Assembly (NCBI GenBank): GCA_937890135.1
Contig: CALBYC010000237.1
Location: forward strand, 1-17,296
DNA length: 17,296 nt
Reading direction: 5' to 3'
Source: an uncultured Parabacteroides sp.
GTDB lineage: Bacteria > Bacteroidota > Bacteroidia > Bacteroidales > Tannerellaceae
A program made the position numbers and the translations under genes. Positions within the stretch are counted from its first letter, which is position 1; every line of letters begins with the position of its first letter. Under the pieces are notes generated by a model that was not told the DNA's origin, made no database searches, and saw nothing but the letters and a program-made list of their open reading frames with translations. Positions 1 to 6,676 of this stretch are shown here, piece by piece.

Positions 1-865
1 CGCCCAAAGCCGCTTGAGGGAAACTCAACAACAAATTATAAACCAAGTCGTTATCATCACGCAACAATTCAGGATGCGGTTCCTCCTCGATCAATATCAA
101 CAAATCACCATTTATACCGCCATGGCGGGCGGCATTGCCTTTGCCGCTCATGGATAGTTGCATTCCTTCAGCTACACCGGCCGGAATATGGATAGTGATG
201 ACCTCTTCGTCACGAACAATGCCTTCCCCATTACAATGCGGGCACTTCTTCACTATCACTTTGCCTTCGCCGCCGCAGGTCGGACAAGTGGTCTGGGTTT
301 GCATCTGTCCCAATATCGTATTCGCCACACGGGTAACCACTCCGGATCCTTTACATGTATCGCATGTCTTCGTCCCGTTATCGCCATCCGCACCGGTTCC
401 GTGGCAATAAGGACAAGCCACATACTTCTTCACCTTGATTTTCTTCTCGACTCCCGTCGCGATGTCCTTCAAAGAAAGTTTCACCTTCACGCGCAAATCG
501 GAGCCACGGTTCACGTACCGGGAGCGCTGTCCTCTGCTCCCGAAACCTCCAAAACCACCGAAACTGCTGAAACCACCAAAATGGCCACCAAAGATATTAC
601 CAAATTGAGAGAATATATCATCCATAGACATGCCGTCACCGTTTACACCGGCATGTCCCATTTGATCATATCGTTGACGCTTTTGCTCATCACTGAGCAC
701 ATCGTAAGCCTCTGCCGCTTCTTTGAATTTTTCTTCCGCTTCTTTGTCTCCCGGGTTCTTGTCCGGATGGTATTGGATGGCTTTTTTGCGATAAGCCTTT
801 TTTATTTCCTCCAATGTGGCAGTCTTCTCGACCCCCAATACCTCATAATAATCTCTTTTAGCCAT
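1..865 (-). CDS. dnaJ: Chaperone protein DnaJ, N-terminal part (3' end beyond left edge)
   Basis: This is the type I Hsp40 co-chaperone, which delivers unfolded clients to DnaK and stimulates its ATPase in the cytoplasm. The 288 codons present begin MAKRDYYEVLGV. The J domain covers residues 1-70 with the essential HPD at 33-35. A Gly/Phe-rich linker follows at about 89-112. All four zinc-binding repeats are intact: CPYCHGTG at 151, CDTCKGSG at 168, CPTCGGEG at 194 and CPHCNGEG at 208. The frame then enters the client-binding region and leaves the window, so roughly a quarter of a typical ~380-residue protein is missing. The start ATG lies 8 nt after the grpE stop. A GGAG inside the last grpE codons can serve as ribosome binding site, so translation is probably coupled to grpE. 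Nothing looks damaged. Confidence 0.97.
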   Translation of the reverse strand, partial: MAKRDYYEVLGVEKTATLEEIKKAYRKKAIQYHPDKNPGDKEAEEKFKEAAEAYDVLSDEQKRQRYDQMGHAGVNGDGMSMDDIFSQFGNIFGGHFGGFSSFGGFGGFGSRGQRSRYVNRGSDLRVKVKLSLKDIATGVEKKIKVKKYVACPYCHGTGADGDNGTKTCDTCKGSGVVTRVANTILGQMQTQTTCPTCGGEGKVIVKKCPHCNGEGIVRDEEVITIHIPAGVAEGMQLSMSGKGNAARHGGINGDLLILIEEEPHPELLRDDNDLVYNLLLSFPQAALG

Positions 866-873
866 TATGGTTC

Positions 874-1461
874 TTATTCTCCTACAACTACTTTAGCGTG
901 ACGTATAACTTTATCATTCAACGTATAACCCGTCTGGACACAATCCAGCACTTTGCCTTTCAACTCGGGTTGCGGAGCAGGAATCGTAGCAATCGCTTCG
1001 CTGGACTCCAAATTAAACGGCTTGCCTATCACTTCAATCGCTTTAACTCCCTGACTGTTCAGGTATGCCACAAATTTGTTATATATCAAATCGACCCCTT
1101 CAGCGACCGCATTCATGTCCGTGGCTTTGTGGATATTGTCCAGCGCACGTTGCAAATCATCAACGACGGGGAGCAAATGGGTCAAAGCACCTTCTCCTCC
1201 GTTTTTGATCAACTCGCTCTTTTCACGCAAAGTACGTTTACGGTAATTGTCGAACTCGGCACGAAGACGAAGATGGGAATCATTCAGTTCATCATATTTT
1301 TTCTGCAATTCAGATAATCCATCGGACACTTTGGCATCTTTGCCTTGTTTATCTGTCTTATTTTCGTCCTCGCTCTGCAAGTTTGTCTTCTTTTTTTCCA
1401 CTACCTCCTCATCGTTCGGGGTAGATGAAGCTTGTTGTTCTTTAAAATGCTTATCACTCAT
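874..1461 (-). CDS. grpE: Nucleotide exchange factor GrpE
   Basis: GrpE releases ADP from DnaK and so resets the DnaK/DnaJ cycle. The protein has 195 residues, normal for the family. The first ~50 residues are charged and low in complexity, probably disordered (FKEQQASSTPNDEEVVEKKK). A long helix follows at about 50-105, containing the signature stretch RLRAEFDNYRKRTLREK that forms the dimer coiled coil. The C-terminal beta domain carries PVVDDLQRAL and ends ...GYTLNDKVIRHAKVVVGE, with the conserved G-Y-x-L-x-(D/G)-(K/R)-(V/L)-(I/L)-R pattern. The gene sits directly upstream of dnaJ on the same strand with an 8-nt gap, the usual pairing. A candidate promoter and an array of short inverted half-sites lie in the 152-bp spacer upstream. 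Confidence 0.97.
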   Translation of the reverse strand: MSDKHFKEQQASSTPNDEEVVEKKKTNLQSEDENKTDKQGKDAKVSDGLSELQKKYDELNDSHLRLRAEFDNYRKRTLREKSELIKNGGEGALTHLLPVVDDLQRALDNIHKATDMNAVAEGVDLIYNKFVAYLNSQGVKAIEVIGKPFNLESSEAIATIPAPQPELKGKVLDCVQTGYTLNDKVIRHAKVVVGE

Positions 1462-1494
1462 ATCTTATATCGTTTTATTTCATCTTGAATATAA

Positions 1495-1520
1495 ACAGAT
1501 TAACGTCTGTCATGGAACAG
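1495..1520. repeat. Three alternating ACAG/CTGT half-sites at 11-bp spacing in the grpE leader
   Basis: ACAGA (1495-1499), TCTGT (1506-1510) and ACAG (1517-1520) start exactly 11 bp apart and alternate in orientation. They form two overlapping imperfect palindromes between the candidate grpE promoter and the grpE start codon. This spacing puts all half-sites on about one face of the helix, as for a cooperative DNA-binding protein. It is not the CIRCE element. The half-sites are only 4-5 bp, so chance is possible. Confidence 0.3.
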
Positions 1521-1558
1521 GACACTTTTGAAAACCATTTTTCATCCGAATCCATATT

Positions 1559-1588
1559 CACAGTTATAACAACAAAAAGGTTGCCAAA
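1559..1588 (-). promoter_or_regulatory. Candidate Bacteroidota-type promoter of grpE-dnaJ
   Basis: On the minus strand, TTTG (1585-1588) is followed after 18 bp by TAACTGTG (1559-1566). This matches the Bacteroidota -7 consensus TAnnTTTG at seven of eight positions. The spacer is one base shorter than the usual 19-21. The predicted transcript would have a leader of about 90 nt. This is inference from motifs only. Confidence 0.4.
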
Positions 1589-1613
1589 GTCCTACTCAGA
1601 CCCCAAAAGCTTA

Positions 1614-2243
1614 TCATTTAAAATAGTTTTTGGTCCAGACATACACTTTGGGCTCAACCTTGAGAAAAGGCTTCAACATATCCTGCGTTTCTTCGTCGAC
1701 GTAGAGAGGAGTCGTATAGGACTGGGTCAACGTCAGGCTGTCAGGACTTAAACGGTATTGGAACATATCCATGTCCAAGGAGGAAACCGCTTCTTGATAG
1801 CGAACCGAAGCCGTATCGACATCGTCACGGAGAAACCAGCCGGCATTTACCGGAGTAAACAAATCGGAACTGTCCAACGGTTTCCAATCCGGGGAGAAGA
1901 ATGCAATGCGGCTATCAGCCACCGGCCCTTTCAAGGTCACCACCTTGCATACCACAAACGTATTATTGACCAAAGGAAGCAGTTTCATTTCAATTGTAGT
2001 CCTTTCCGTCGACTCAAGCAAAAGGTAGTCGGCTGTCAATTTAACCAGTTTGGCATAGCCGCCCATGTTATTCTTTAATTTTGCTTCTTCTTTTGAGCGG
2101 TACAAGTCAACCAAATCTTTCCTCCAAGCGTCTTCCAGCTGAGGCACGTACTCATCGGGCATAGCCACAAAAACAGAAGCCATGTCCTGCGCCATCACTG
2201 AAAACGAACAAAAAAGAAACAGCACATACACAAATTTTCTCAT
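1614..2243 (-). CDS. DUF3256-like exported protein of unknown function
   Basis: The protein has 209 residues and an N-terminal signal peptide (MRKFVYVLFLFCSFSVMAQ), with cleavage probably after the Ala-Gln around residue 18-19. The mature part has no further membrane segment and no cysteine pair suggesting a cofactor. It begins DMASVFVAMPDEYVPQLEDA, which resembles the start of the DUF3256 family known from Bacteroidales; I assign this from memory of the family's pattern. No catalytic motif is visible. It is the last gene of a likely truA-permease-DUF3256 operon, 8 nt after the permease. A 152-nt spacer separates it from grpE, and I see no convincing terminator hairpin there. Location is probably periplasmic. 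The function is unknown. Confidence 0.8.
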   Translation of the reverse strand: MRKFVYVLFLFCSFSVMAQDMASVFVAMPDEYVPQLEDAWRKDLVDLYRSKEEAKLKNNMGGYAKLVKLTADYLLLESTERTTIEMKLLPLVNNTFVVCKVVTLKGPVADSRIAFFSPDWKPLDSSDLFTPVNAGWFLRDDVDTASVRYQEAVSSLDMDMFQYRLSPDSLTLTQSYTTPLYVDEETQDMLKPFLKVEPKVYVWTKNYFK

Positions 2244-2251
2244 ATCATTAT

Positions 2252-3148
2252 CTATTTAGTTCCTAAATATAAAAACACCATGCCTATGAAGACAAACACC
2301 AAGTCTATCACTTTGCTTTTAAGATTCCTCTCATGGAAGAAAAGGGCACCGGCTGCAAATGTAACCAAAACATTGCTTCTACGAATCATGGAGACTACGG
2401 AAATCATCGAATCCGGGTATGTCAAAGCGTAAAAATAGATCCAATCCGCCACGCAGAGGAAAACGGATATGAATATTATGCTCCATCGCCACTGGAAGGG
2501 GGTCGTCTCTTTCCTCCGGGGATACCATAGGAAAAGGAGGACAAAAAACATGATGAGGCACTGGTAGACATTGAACCATACTTGGACCGTCATCACGTCC
2601 AATCCCCTCATCAGGTGCTTGTCGTACAGCCCGCTCAAGGCCCCTAAAACGACAGAAACGACCGTAAAATAAATCCATTTGTTGTGGGCGAACCGTATCC
2701 CCTCCTTTTTCCCTGAAGAAGAAAGCATATAAAAAGAAACGATGGCAAACGCCACACCTATCCACTGATAGGAATTGAGGCGCTCGCCAAATATCAACAT
2801 CGCACCGACCAGTGTCAACACCGGCTGCGTCGCCTTGATAGGGCCGGAAATTGTCAACGGAAGATTTTTCAAGGCAAAATAGCCAAATATCCAGGAAGAA
2901 AGGACGATGACAGCCTTTACGAATACTGCGAAATGCACTTGCAATGAGACCCGGGGCACATAAAACAATGTGCCATCCAATACTTCGGTCGTTATTGATA
3001 AAACAACGAACGGTAAAAACAAAAGGCTACTTATCAAAGTGTTGAAAAAAAGGACAGGAATAACAGCATTGCCATTTAATGATATCTTTTTATTCACTTC
3101 GTAGCACCCCAACAAGAATGCCGACAAAAAAGCCAATAAAACCCACAT
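2252..3148 (-). CDS. EamA/DMT-family inner-membrane permease
   Basis: This is a drug/metabolite transporter superfamily protein of 298 residues with about ten hydrophobic segments in two homologous halves, as expected for EamA transporters. The first half contains the pattern SGPIKATQPVLTLVGAMLIFGERL, and the second contains SVVSMIRRSNVLVTFAAGALFFHER. These are the equivalent end-of-repeat positions, each finishing with the family's conserved F(G/H)ER. Substrates of this superfamily vary widely (amino acids, nucleotide sugars, other metabolites), and nothing in the sequence or neighbourhood identifies this one. The gene starts 7 nt after truA and ends 8 nt before the DUF3256-like gene, so all three are probably co-transcribed. 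Confidence 0.9.
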   Translation of the reverse strand: MWVLLAFLSAFLLGCYEVNKKISLNGNAVIPVLFFNTLISSLLFLPFVVLSITTEVLDGTLFYVPRVSLQVHFAVFVKAVIVLSSWIFGYFALKNLPLTISGPIKATQPVLTLVGAMLIFGERLNSYQWIGVAFAIVSFYMLSSSGKKEGIRFAHNKWIYFTVVSVVLGALSGLYDKHLMRGLDVMTVQVWFNVYQCLIMFFVLLFLWYPRRKETTPFQWRWSIIFISVFLCVADWIYFYALTYPDSMISVVSMIRRSNVLVTFAAGALFFHERNLKSKVIDLVFVFIGMVFLYLGTK

Positions 3149-3155
3149 AATACAA

Positions 3156-3911
3156 TCAATCTACTAAAAACAAACGTTCAGGATAGGTTATCTCTTCTAA
3201 AAAAAGGGCATGACCGGGCATGGATATGCCGGCAGCGCAACGGTCTTTTGCCTCAATCACATTTCTCAAACCTTCTATACTCATTTTGCCTCGCCCCACA
3301 TCCAACAATGTGCCCACTATGGCACGAACCATATTCCGAAGGAACCGGTCGGCTTGAATCGTAAAGACCCAGATATCACCTTCCCGACGCCAATAGGCGC
3401 GCATGATTCGGCAGTTATTGGTCTTCGTATCGGTATGCAACTTGCTAAAACTCGTGAAATCCGTATATTCTAATAAGACTTTGCAAGCTTCGTTCATTCG
3501 ATCGAAGTCCAACAAACCGTTATATCGGTATACTTGATCGAAATTAAATGGATTTTTATGCAACGTCACATAATACCTATACGTGCGAGAGGTAGCATCG
3601 AACCGGGCATGGGCATCTGGCATTACCGGGACAATCTTATAAACGGCAATGTCAGGAGGCAATAAACGATTGAGTTTGTCTGCAAGGAACGAAGCATCGG
3701 GCAAAGGATGTTCAACATCAAAATGAGCGACCATGAGGCGCGCATGCACGCCGGCATCGGTACGTCCAGCTCCCACTACGGATATGGTGGTCCGAAGAAT
3801 CATAGACAAAGATTCTTCCAAACGTTGTTGTACGGTCATGCCATTCGGCTGAATCTGCCAACCACAATAGGCTTTGCCATTATAACCCAAATATAAAAAA
3901 TACCTGTTCAC
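3156..3911 (-). CDS. truA: tRNA pseudouridine(38-40) synthase TruA
   Basis: TruA isomerises uridines 38-40 in the anticodon arm of tRNAs to pseudouridine. The protein has 251 residues, normal for the family. The catalytic motif GAGRTDAGVHA is at about residues 47-57, with the nucleophilic Asp at 52. Other family signatures are YRYYVTLHKNPF and FLRNMVRAIVGTLLDVGRGK near the C-terminus. The best-supported start is a GTG (3909-3911), which gives the typical N-terminus MNRYFLYLGYNG. A nearby ATG at 3914-3916 is out of frame and meets a stop at once. A perfect -7 promoter element lies 27 bp upstream. It is the first gene of a probable operon with the permease and the DUF3256-like gene. Confidence 0.96.
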   Translation of the reverse strand: MNRYFLYLGYNGKAYCGWQIQPNGMTVQQRLEESLSMILRTTISVVGAGRTDAGVHARLMVAHFDVEHPLPDASFLADKLNRLLPPDIAVYKIVPVMPDAHARFDATSRTYRYYVTLHKNPFNFDQVYRYNGLLDFDRMNEACKVLLEYTDFTSFSKLHTDTKTNNCRIMRAYWRREGDIWVFTIQADRFLRNMVRAIVGTLLDVGRGKMSIEGLRNVIEAKDRCAAGISMPGHALFLEEITYPERLFLVD

Positions 3912-3937
3912 ACCATGACGATTTAAATTTCCTTACG

Positions 3938-3945
3938 CAAATTTA
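3938..3945 (-). promoter_or_regulatory. Promoter -7 element of truA
   Basis: The minus strand reads TAAATTTG, a full match to the Bacteroidota -7 consensus TAnnTTTG. It leaves a short leader of about 20 nt before the truA GTG. No clear TTTG is present at the -33 position. Confidence 0.5.
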
Positions 3946-4024
3946 CACAAAAACACTCGACTTTTAAGCGAATCAAAGAAAATTGTATCATTACGGCGGC
4001 ACTGGCAATACCGGACATACAAGC

Positions 4025-4059
4025 AAAGGGATATGCCAAATGGATTGACATACCCCTTT
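4025..4059 (-). terminator. Hairpin terminator of the methylmalonyl-CoA decarboxylase operon
   Basis: The arms 4025-4038 (AAAGGGATATGCCA) and 4046-4059 (TGACATACCCCTTT) pair with 12 of 14 bases across a 7-nt loop. It lies 43 nt past the stop of the beta-subunit gene. In the minus direction the stem ends with CCCTTTGCTTGT, an imperfect U-rich tail, so termination efficiency is uncertain. Confidence 0.6.
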
Positions 4060-4102
4060 CCTTATCTTATTCCCTGAAAATATTCAAAGACGCAAAAACA
4101 CT

Positions 4103-5296
4103 TTATCCCAAGAAGCCTAACAAGATACCAGCAGCGACTGCAGAACCGATTACACCCGCCACATTCGGGCCCATGGCATGCATCAGCAAGTAGTTGCTTG
4201 GATCATATTCCAAACCAACGTTCTGCGAGATACGTGCAGCATCAGGAACGGCAGACACACCAGCGTTACCAATCAACGGATTAATCTTGTTGCCTTCTTT
4301 CAAGAACAAGTTGAAGAATTTAACAAACAAAACTCCTGCGCAAGTTGCTATTACGAAGGACAAAGCTCCTAATCCGAAAATCTTGATAGAGTTCAATGTC
4401 AAGAACTGGGTAGCCTGTGTGGATGCACCAACCGTGATACCCAACAACATGGTAATTACGTCAATCAGCGGACCCCGTGCCGTCTCAGCCAAACGACGGG
4501 TCACGCCACTTTCTTTACACAAGTTGCCAAAGAACAGCATACCCAACAAGGGAAGACCGGAAGGCACCAAGAATGCCGTCAACAGCAAACCAACCACAGG
4601 GAAAATAATCTTCTCTGTCTGTGAAACGACTCTTGGAGGCCTCATCCGAATCAAACGTTCCTTATGAGTTGTCAACAAACGCATGAACGGCGGTTGGATG
4701 ATTGGAACCAAAGCCATATAAGAATAGGCTGAAACCGCAATCGCACCCATCAAATTCGGGGCCAACTTTGAAGACAAGAAAATGGCAGTAGGACCATCAG
4801 CACCACCAATGATACCGATAGCACCTGCCTGACTCGGGTCAAAGCCCATTTGCAAGGCGATGATATAAGCTCCAAAGATACCAAACTGGGCAGCAGCGCC
4901 AACCAACATCAATTTCGGGTTGGAAATCAACGCTGAGAAGTCCGTCATCGCACCGATACCCAAGAAAATCAACGGAGGATACCAACCTTGCTTCACACCC
5001 TGATACAAGATGTTCAACACTGAGCCCTCTTCATAAATACCCAGTTGCAGTCCTGCATCTTTAAAAGGAATGTTACCAATCAAGATACCGAAACCAATCG
5101 GGATAAGAAGCATTGGTTCAAATTCAAACTTAATAGCCAAAAAGATGAACAGCAAACCTACCAGCAACATGATAATGTGGCCAGGAGTTGCGTTCGCAAA
5201 TCCGGTATAAGAGAGGAACACCTGAATGTTTTGGGCAAGAAACTGCAAAAAACTTTCCTGTGCTACTCCTGCTTGTAATAATATAGATGTCAGCAT
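4103..5296 (-). CDS. mmdB: Na+-translocating methylmalonyl-CoA decarboxylase, beta subunit (OadB/MmdB family)
   Basis: This integral membrane subunit removes CO2 from carboxybiotin and couples it to Na+ export. It has 397 residues and many hydrophobic segments. The signature GGADGPTAIF is at 164-173. Residues shown to matter in the Klebsiella oxaloacetate decarboxylase beta subunit (Asp203, Tyr229, Asn373, Gly377, Ser382, Arg389) seem to correspond here to Asp167, Tyr193, Asn339, Gly343, Ser348 and Arg355. Internal spacing is identical within each group, so the pump should be active. It is the last gene of the operon, starting 4 nt after the biotin carrier stop. The GGATAAG that ends the carrier gene can act as ribosome binding site, which suggests translational coupling. 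Substrate assignment rests on the neighbouring epimerase and alpha subunit, because beta subunits of this family are interchangeable by sequence. Confidence 0.93.
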   Translation of the reverse strand: MLTSILLQAGVAQESFLQFLAQNIQVFLSYTGFANATPGHIIMLLVGLLFIFLAIKFEFEPMLLIPIGFGILIGNIPFKDAGLQLGIYEEGSVLNILYQGVKQGWYPPLIFLGIGAMTDFSALISNPKLMLVGAAAQFGIFGAYIIALQMGFDPSQAGAIGIIGGADGPTAIFLSSKLAPNLMGAIAVSAYSYMALVPIIQPPFMRLLTTHKERLIRMRPPRVVSQTEKIIFPVVGLLLTAFLVPSGLPLLGMLFFGNLCKESGVTRRLAETARGPLIDVITMLLGITVGASTQATQFLTLNSIKIFGLGALSFVIATCAGVLFVKFFNLFLKEGNKINPLIGNAGVSAVPDAARISQNVGLEYDPSNYLLMHAMGPNVAGVIGSAVAAGILLGFLG

Positions 5297-5300
5297 AAAC

Positions 5301-5732
5301 TTATCCGATTATGACGAGATCCGCACCTTCAAGTACAGAATCCCCCTTATTAACCTTAATTTCCACAATCTTGCCATCACGATCGGCATTGATATTGTTT
5401 TCCATCTTCATGGCTTCCAATACCAAAATCTTCTGGCCTCTCTTGACAGCATCGCCCACTTTGCAGTCAATGCTCAAGATAACCCCTGGCAGCGGAGATT
5501 TCACCGCACCAGCAACGCTTGGCGCTGAAGGTCGGGAAACAACCGGTTCTCCCGCGGGAGTAGTCGGGGCCTGAGCCGGACGCTTCAAAGTCACTATCTG
5601 TTTCTTGGCTGGCTTTTCCATCTTGATGCTATATGGAATGCCATTCACCTCAACCTCGGCAATATCATCCACTACAGAATTGATATGCACATTATATTCA
5701 TTACCGTTAATGGTATATTTAAAACTTTTCAT
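5301..5732 (-). CDS. mmdC: Biotin carboxyl carrier subunit of the decarboxylase (MmdC-like)
   Basis: This is the mobile biotin carrier that shuttles the carboxyl group from the alpha subunit to the membrane beta subunit. It has 143 residues. An N-terminal region (1-40) is related to other decarboxylase carriers. A Pro/Ala-rich flexible linker follows at about 50-75. The biotinyl/lipoyl domain covers about 76-143 and contains VLEAMKMEN, with the biotinylated lysine at 109. The conserved downstream glycine hairpin (DGKIVEIKVNKGDSV) is intact. The gene starts 25 nt after the lamin-tail/OadG gene and is followed after 4 nt by the beta subunit. No biotin protein ligase or biotin carboxylase is in the window, as expected for a decarboxylase rather than an ATP-dependent carboxylase. 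Confidence 0.94.
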   Translation of the reverse strand: MKSFKYTINGNEYNVHINSVVDDIAEVEVNGIPYSIKMEKPAKKQIVTLKRPAQAPTTPAGEPVVSRPSAPSVAGAVKSPLPGVILSIDCKVGDAVKRGQKILVLEAMKMENNINADRDGKIVEIKVNKGDSVLEGADLVIIG

Positions 5733-5757
5733 TCTTAAATTCTATTTTAAAGGATAA

Positions 5758-6660
5758 TTATTTTCTTATCGGAGTTTGGCGAAGATTATAAATCTTGGAA
5801 CTCCACGGTGAATAACTGCGTTGAACTTTACGGATAGTCAATACCGTATTTTCAATGTCATGATTATCATCGCTCATTTCATACAATGCAGTAGCGATGG
5901 CGGCAAGGACTTCCCCGTTTTCTAGTCCAGCATTTGGAGCAGCGGCAACACCCGCTTCAGCAGCCGCCTTCTTGGCGTTACGTTGGCTGGCACGGATAGC
6001 AGCGTTTCCAATCTGCTTGAACACCAAGAACAAGACAAGAAGTCCCAAGAACACAACTGCCATGGCTGTAATGGTCATGCCAATACCCCAAGAGTCATTT
6101 TCTTGAAAGTTCTCCACTTTCAAATTCGTATCCAAAGTAACGTTGTTCGTGCTCGGAGTAACTTTTGTCAAAGTAGTCCATTTGCCCGTCCCGTCCATGT
6201 CCAGGCCATAGCTGACATCGGCTTTTTGGCCGGCAGGGACAGTTACCTCATCAATCAGAGTTGTGCCATCCGCATCATACAAGGCAATGTAATTATCCTT
6301 ATTCGGATCAAGAGTGAAATTCACATGGAACGTGCCACGCGTAGGCATATCATCCGCCCAAAACAAAGTATGCTGATAAGGCGGGATTTTTGTCAAGACA
6401 TCTCCCTTCGGAATCATGTATTTTCGAGGGTTATTCTTGTCGTTGGTCAAGTAACAACCTCTCAAATCGACCGTTCCGGCCGAATTATTATACAATTCAA
6501 TCCATGGATGACGCTTGCCATAGTCATCAACGAAATTATCCTCGTTGACAACCAAAACTTCGTTTATTTTTACAGAAGTAGTCAGCTGTGCCTTGGCTCC
6601 GAAAACAGAAAGGACCATCAACAACAGCAACACCCCGAACTTTTTATTTATCATATTCAT
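5758..6660 (-). CDS. Exported lamin-tail-domain protein fused to an OadG-type decarboxylase gamma/delta subunit
   Basis: This 300-residue protein has an unusual layout. It starts with a signal peptide (1-24, ending FGAKAQ). A beta-rich domain at about 28-165 has the lamin-tail pattern: KINEVLVVNEDNFVDDYG, HPWIELYNNS, VDLRGCYLTND, and FTLDPNKDNYIALYDADGTT. After a linker comes one membrane helix at about 192-214 (GIGMTITAMAVVFLGLLVLF). An Ala-rich cytoplasmic tail follows, ending EVLAAIATALYEM ... VLTIRKVQRSYSPW, like the C-termini of OadG subunits. In related pumps this small subunit helps assemble the alpha and beta subunits at the membrane. The operon position, between the alpha subunit (16 nt upstream) and the carrier, supports that role. 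The lamin-tail part would face the periplasm; its purpose is unknown. I recall similar long OadG-like proteins in Bacteroides, so the fusion may be shared across the group. Confidence 0.85.
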   Translation of the reverse strand: MNMINKKFGVLLLLMVLSVFGAKAQLTTSVKINEVLVVNEDNFVDDYGKRHPWIELYNNSAGTVDLRGCYLTNDKNNPRKYMIPKGDVLTKIPPYQHTLFWADDMPTRGTFHVNFTLDPNKDNYIALYDADGTTLIDEVTVPAGQKADVSYGLDMDGTGKWTTLTKVTPSTNNVTLDTNLKVENFQENDSWGIGMTITAMAVVFLGLLVLFLVFKQIGNAAIRASQRNAKKAAAEAGVAAAPNAGLENGEVLAAIATALYEMSDDNHDIENTVLTIRKVQRSYSPWSSKIYNLRQTPIRK

Positions 6661-6676
6661 TACCGATTATAATTAG

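Noticed and set aside
158..901. A 247-codon open frame antisense to dnaJ
   Set aside because: The opposite strand encodes an unmistakable DnaJ with J domain and four zinc motifs; the antisense product has no domain character.
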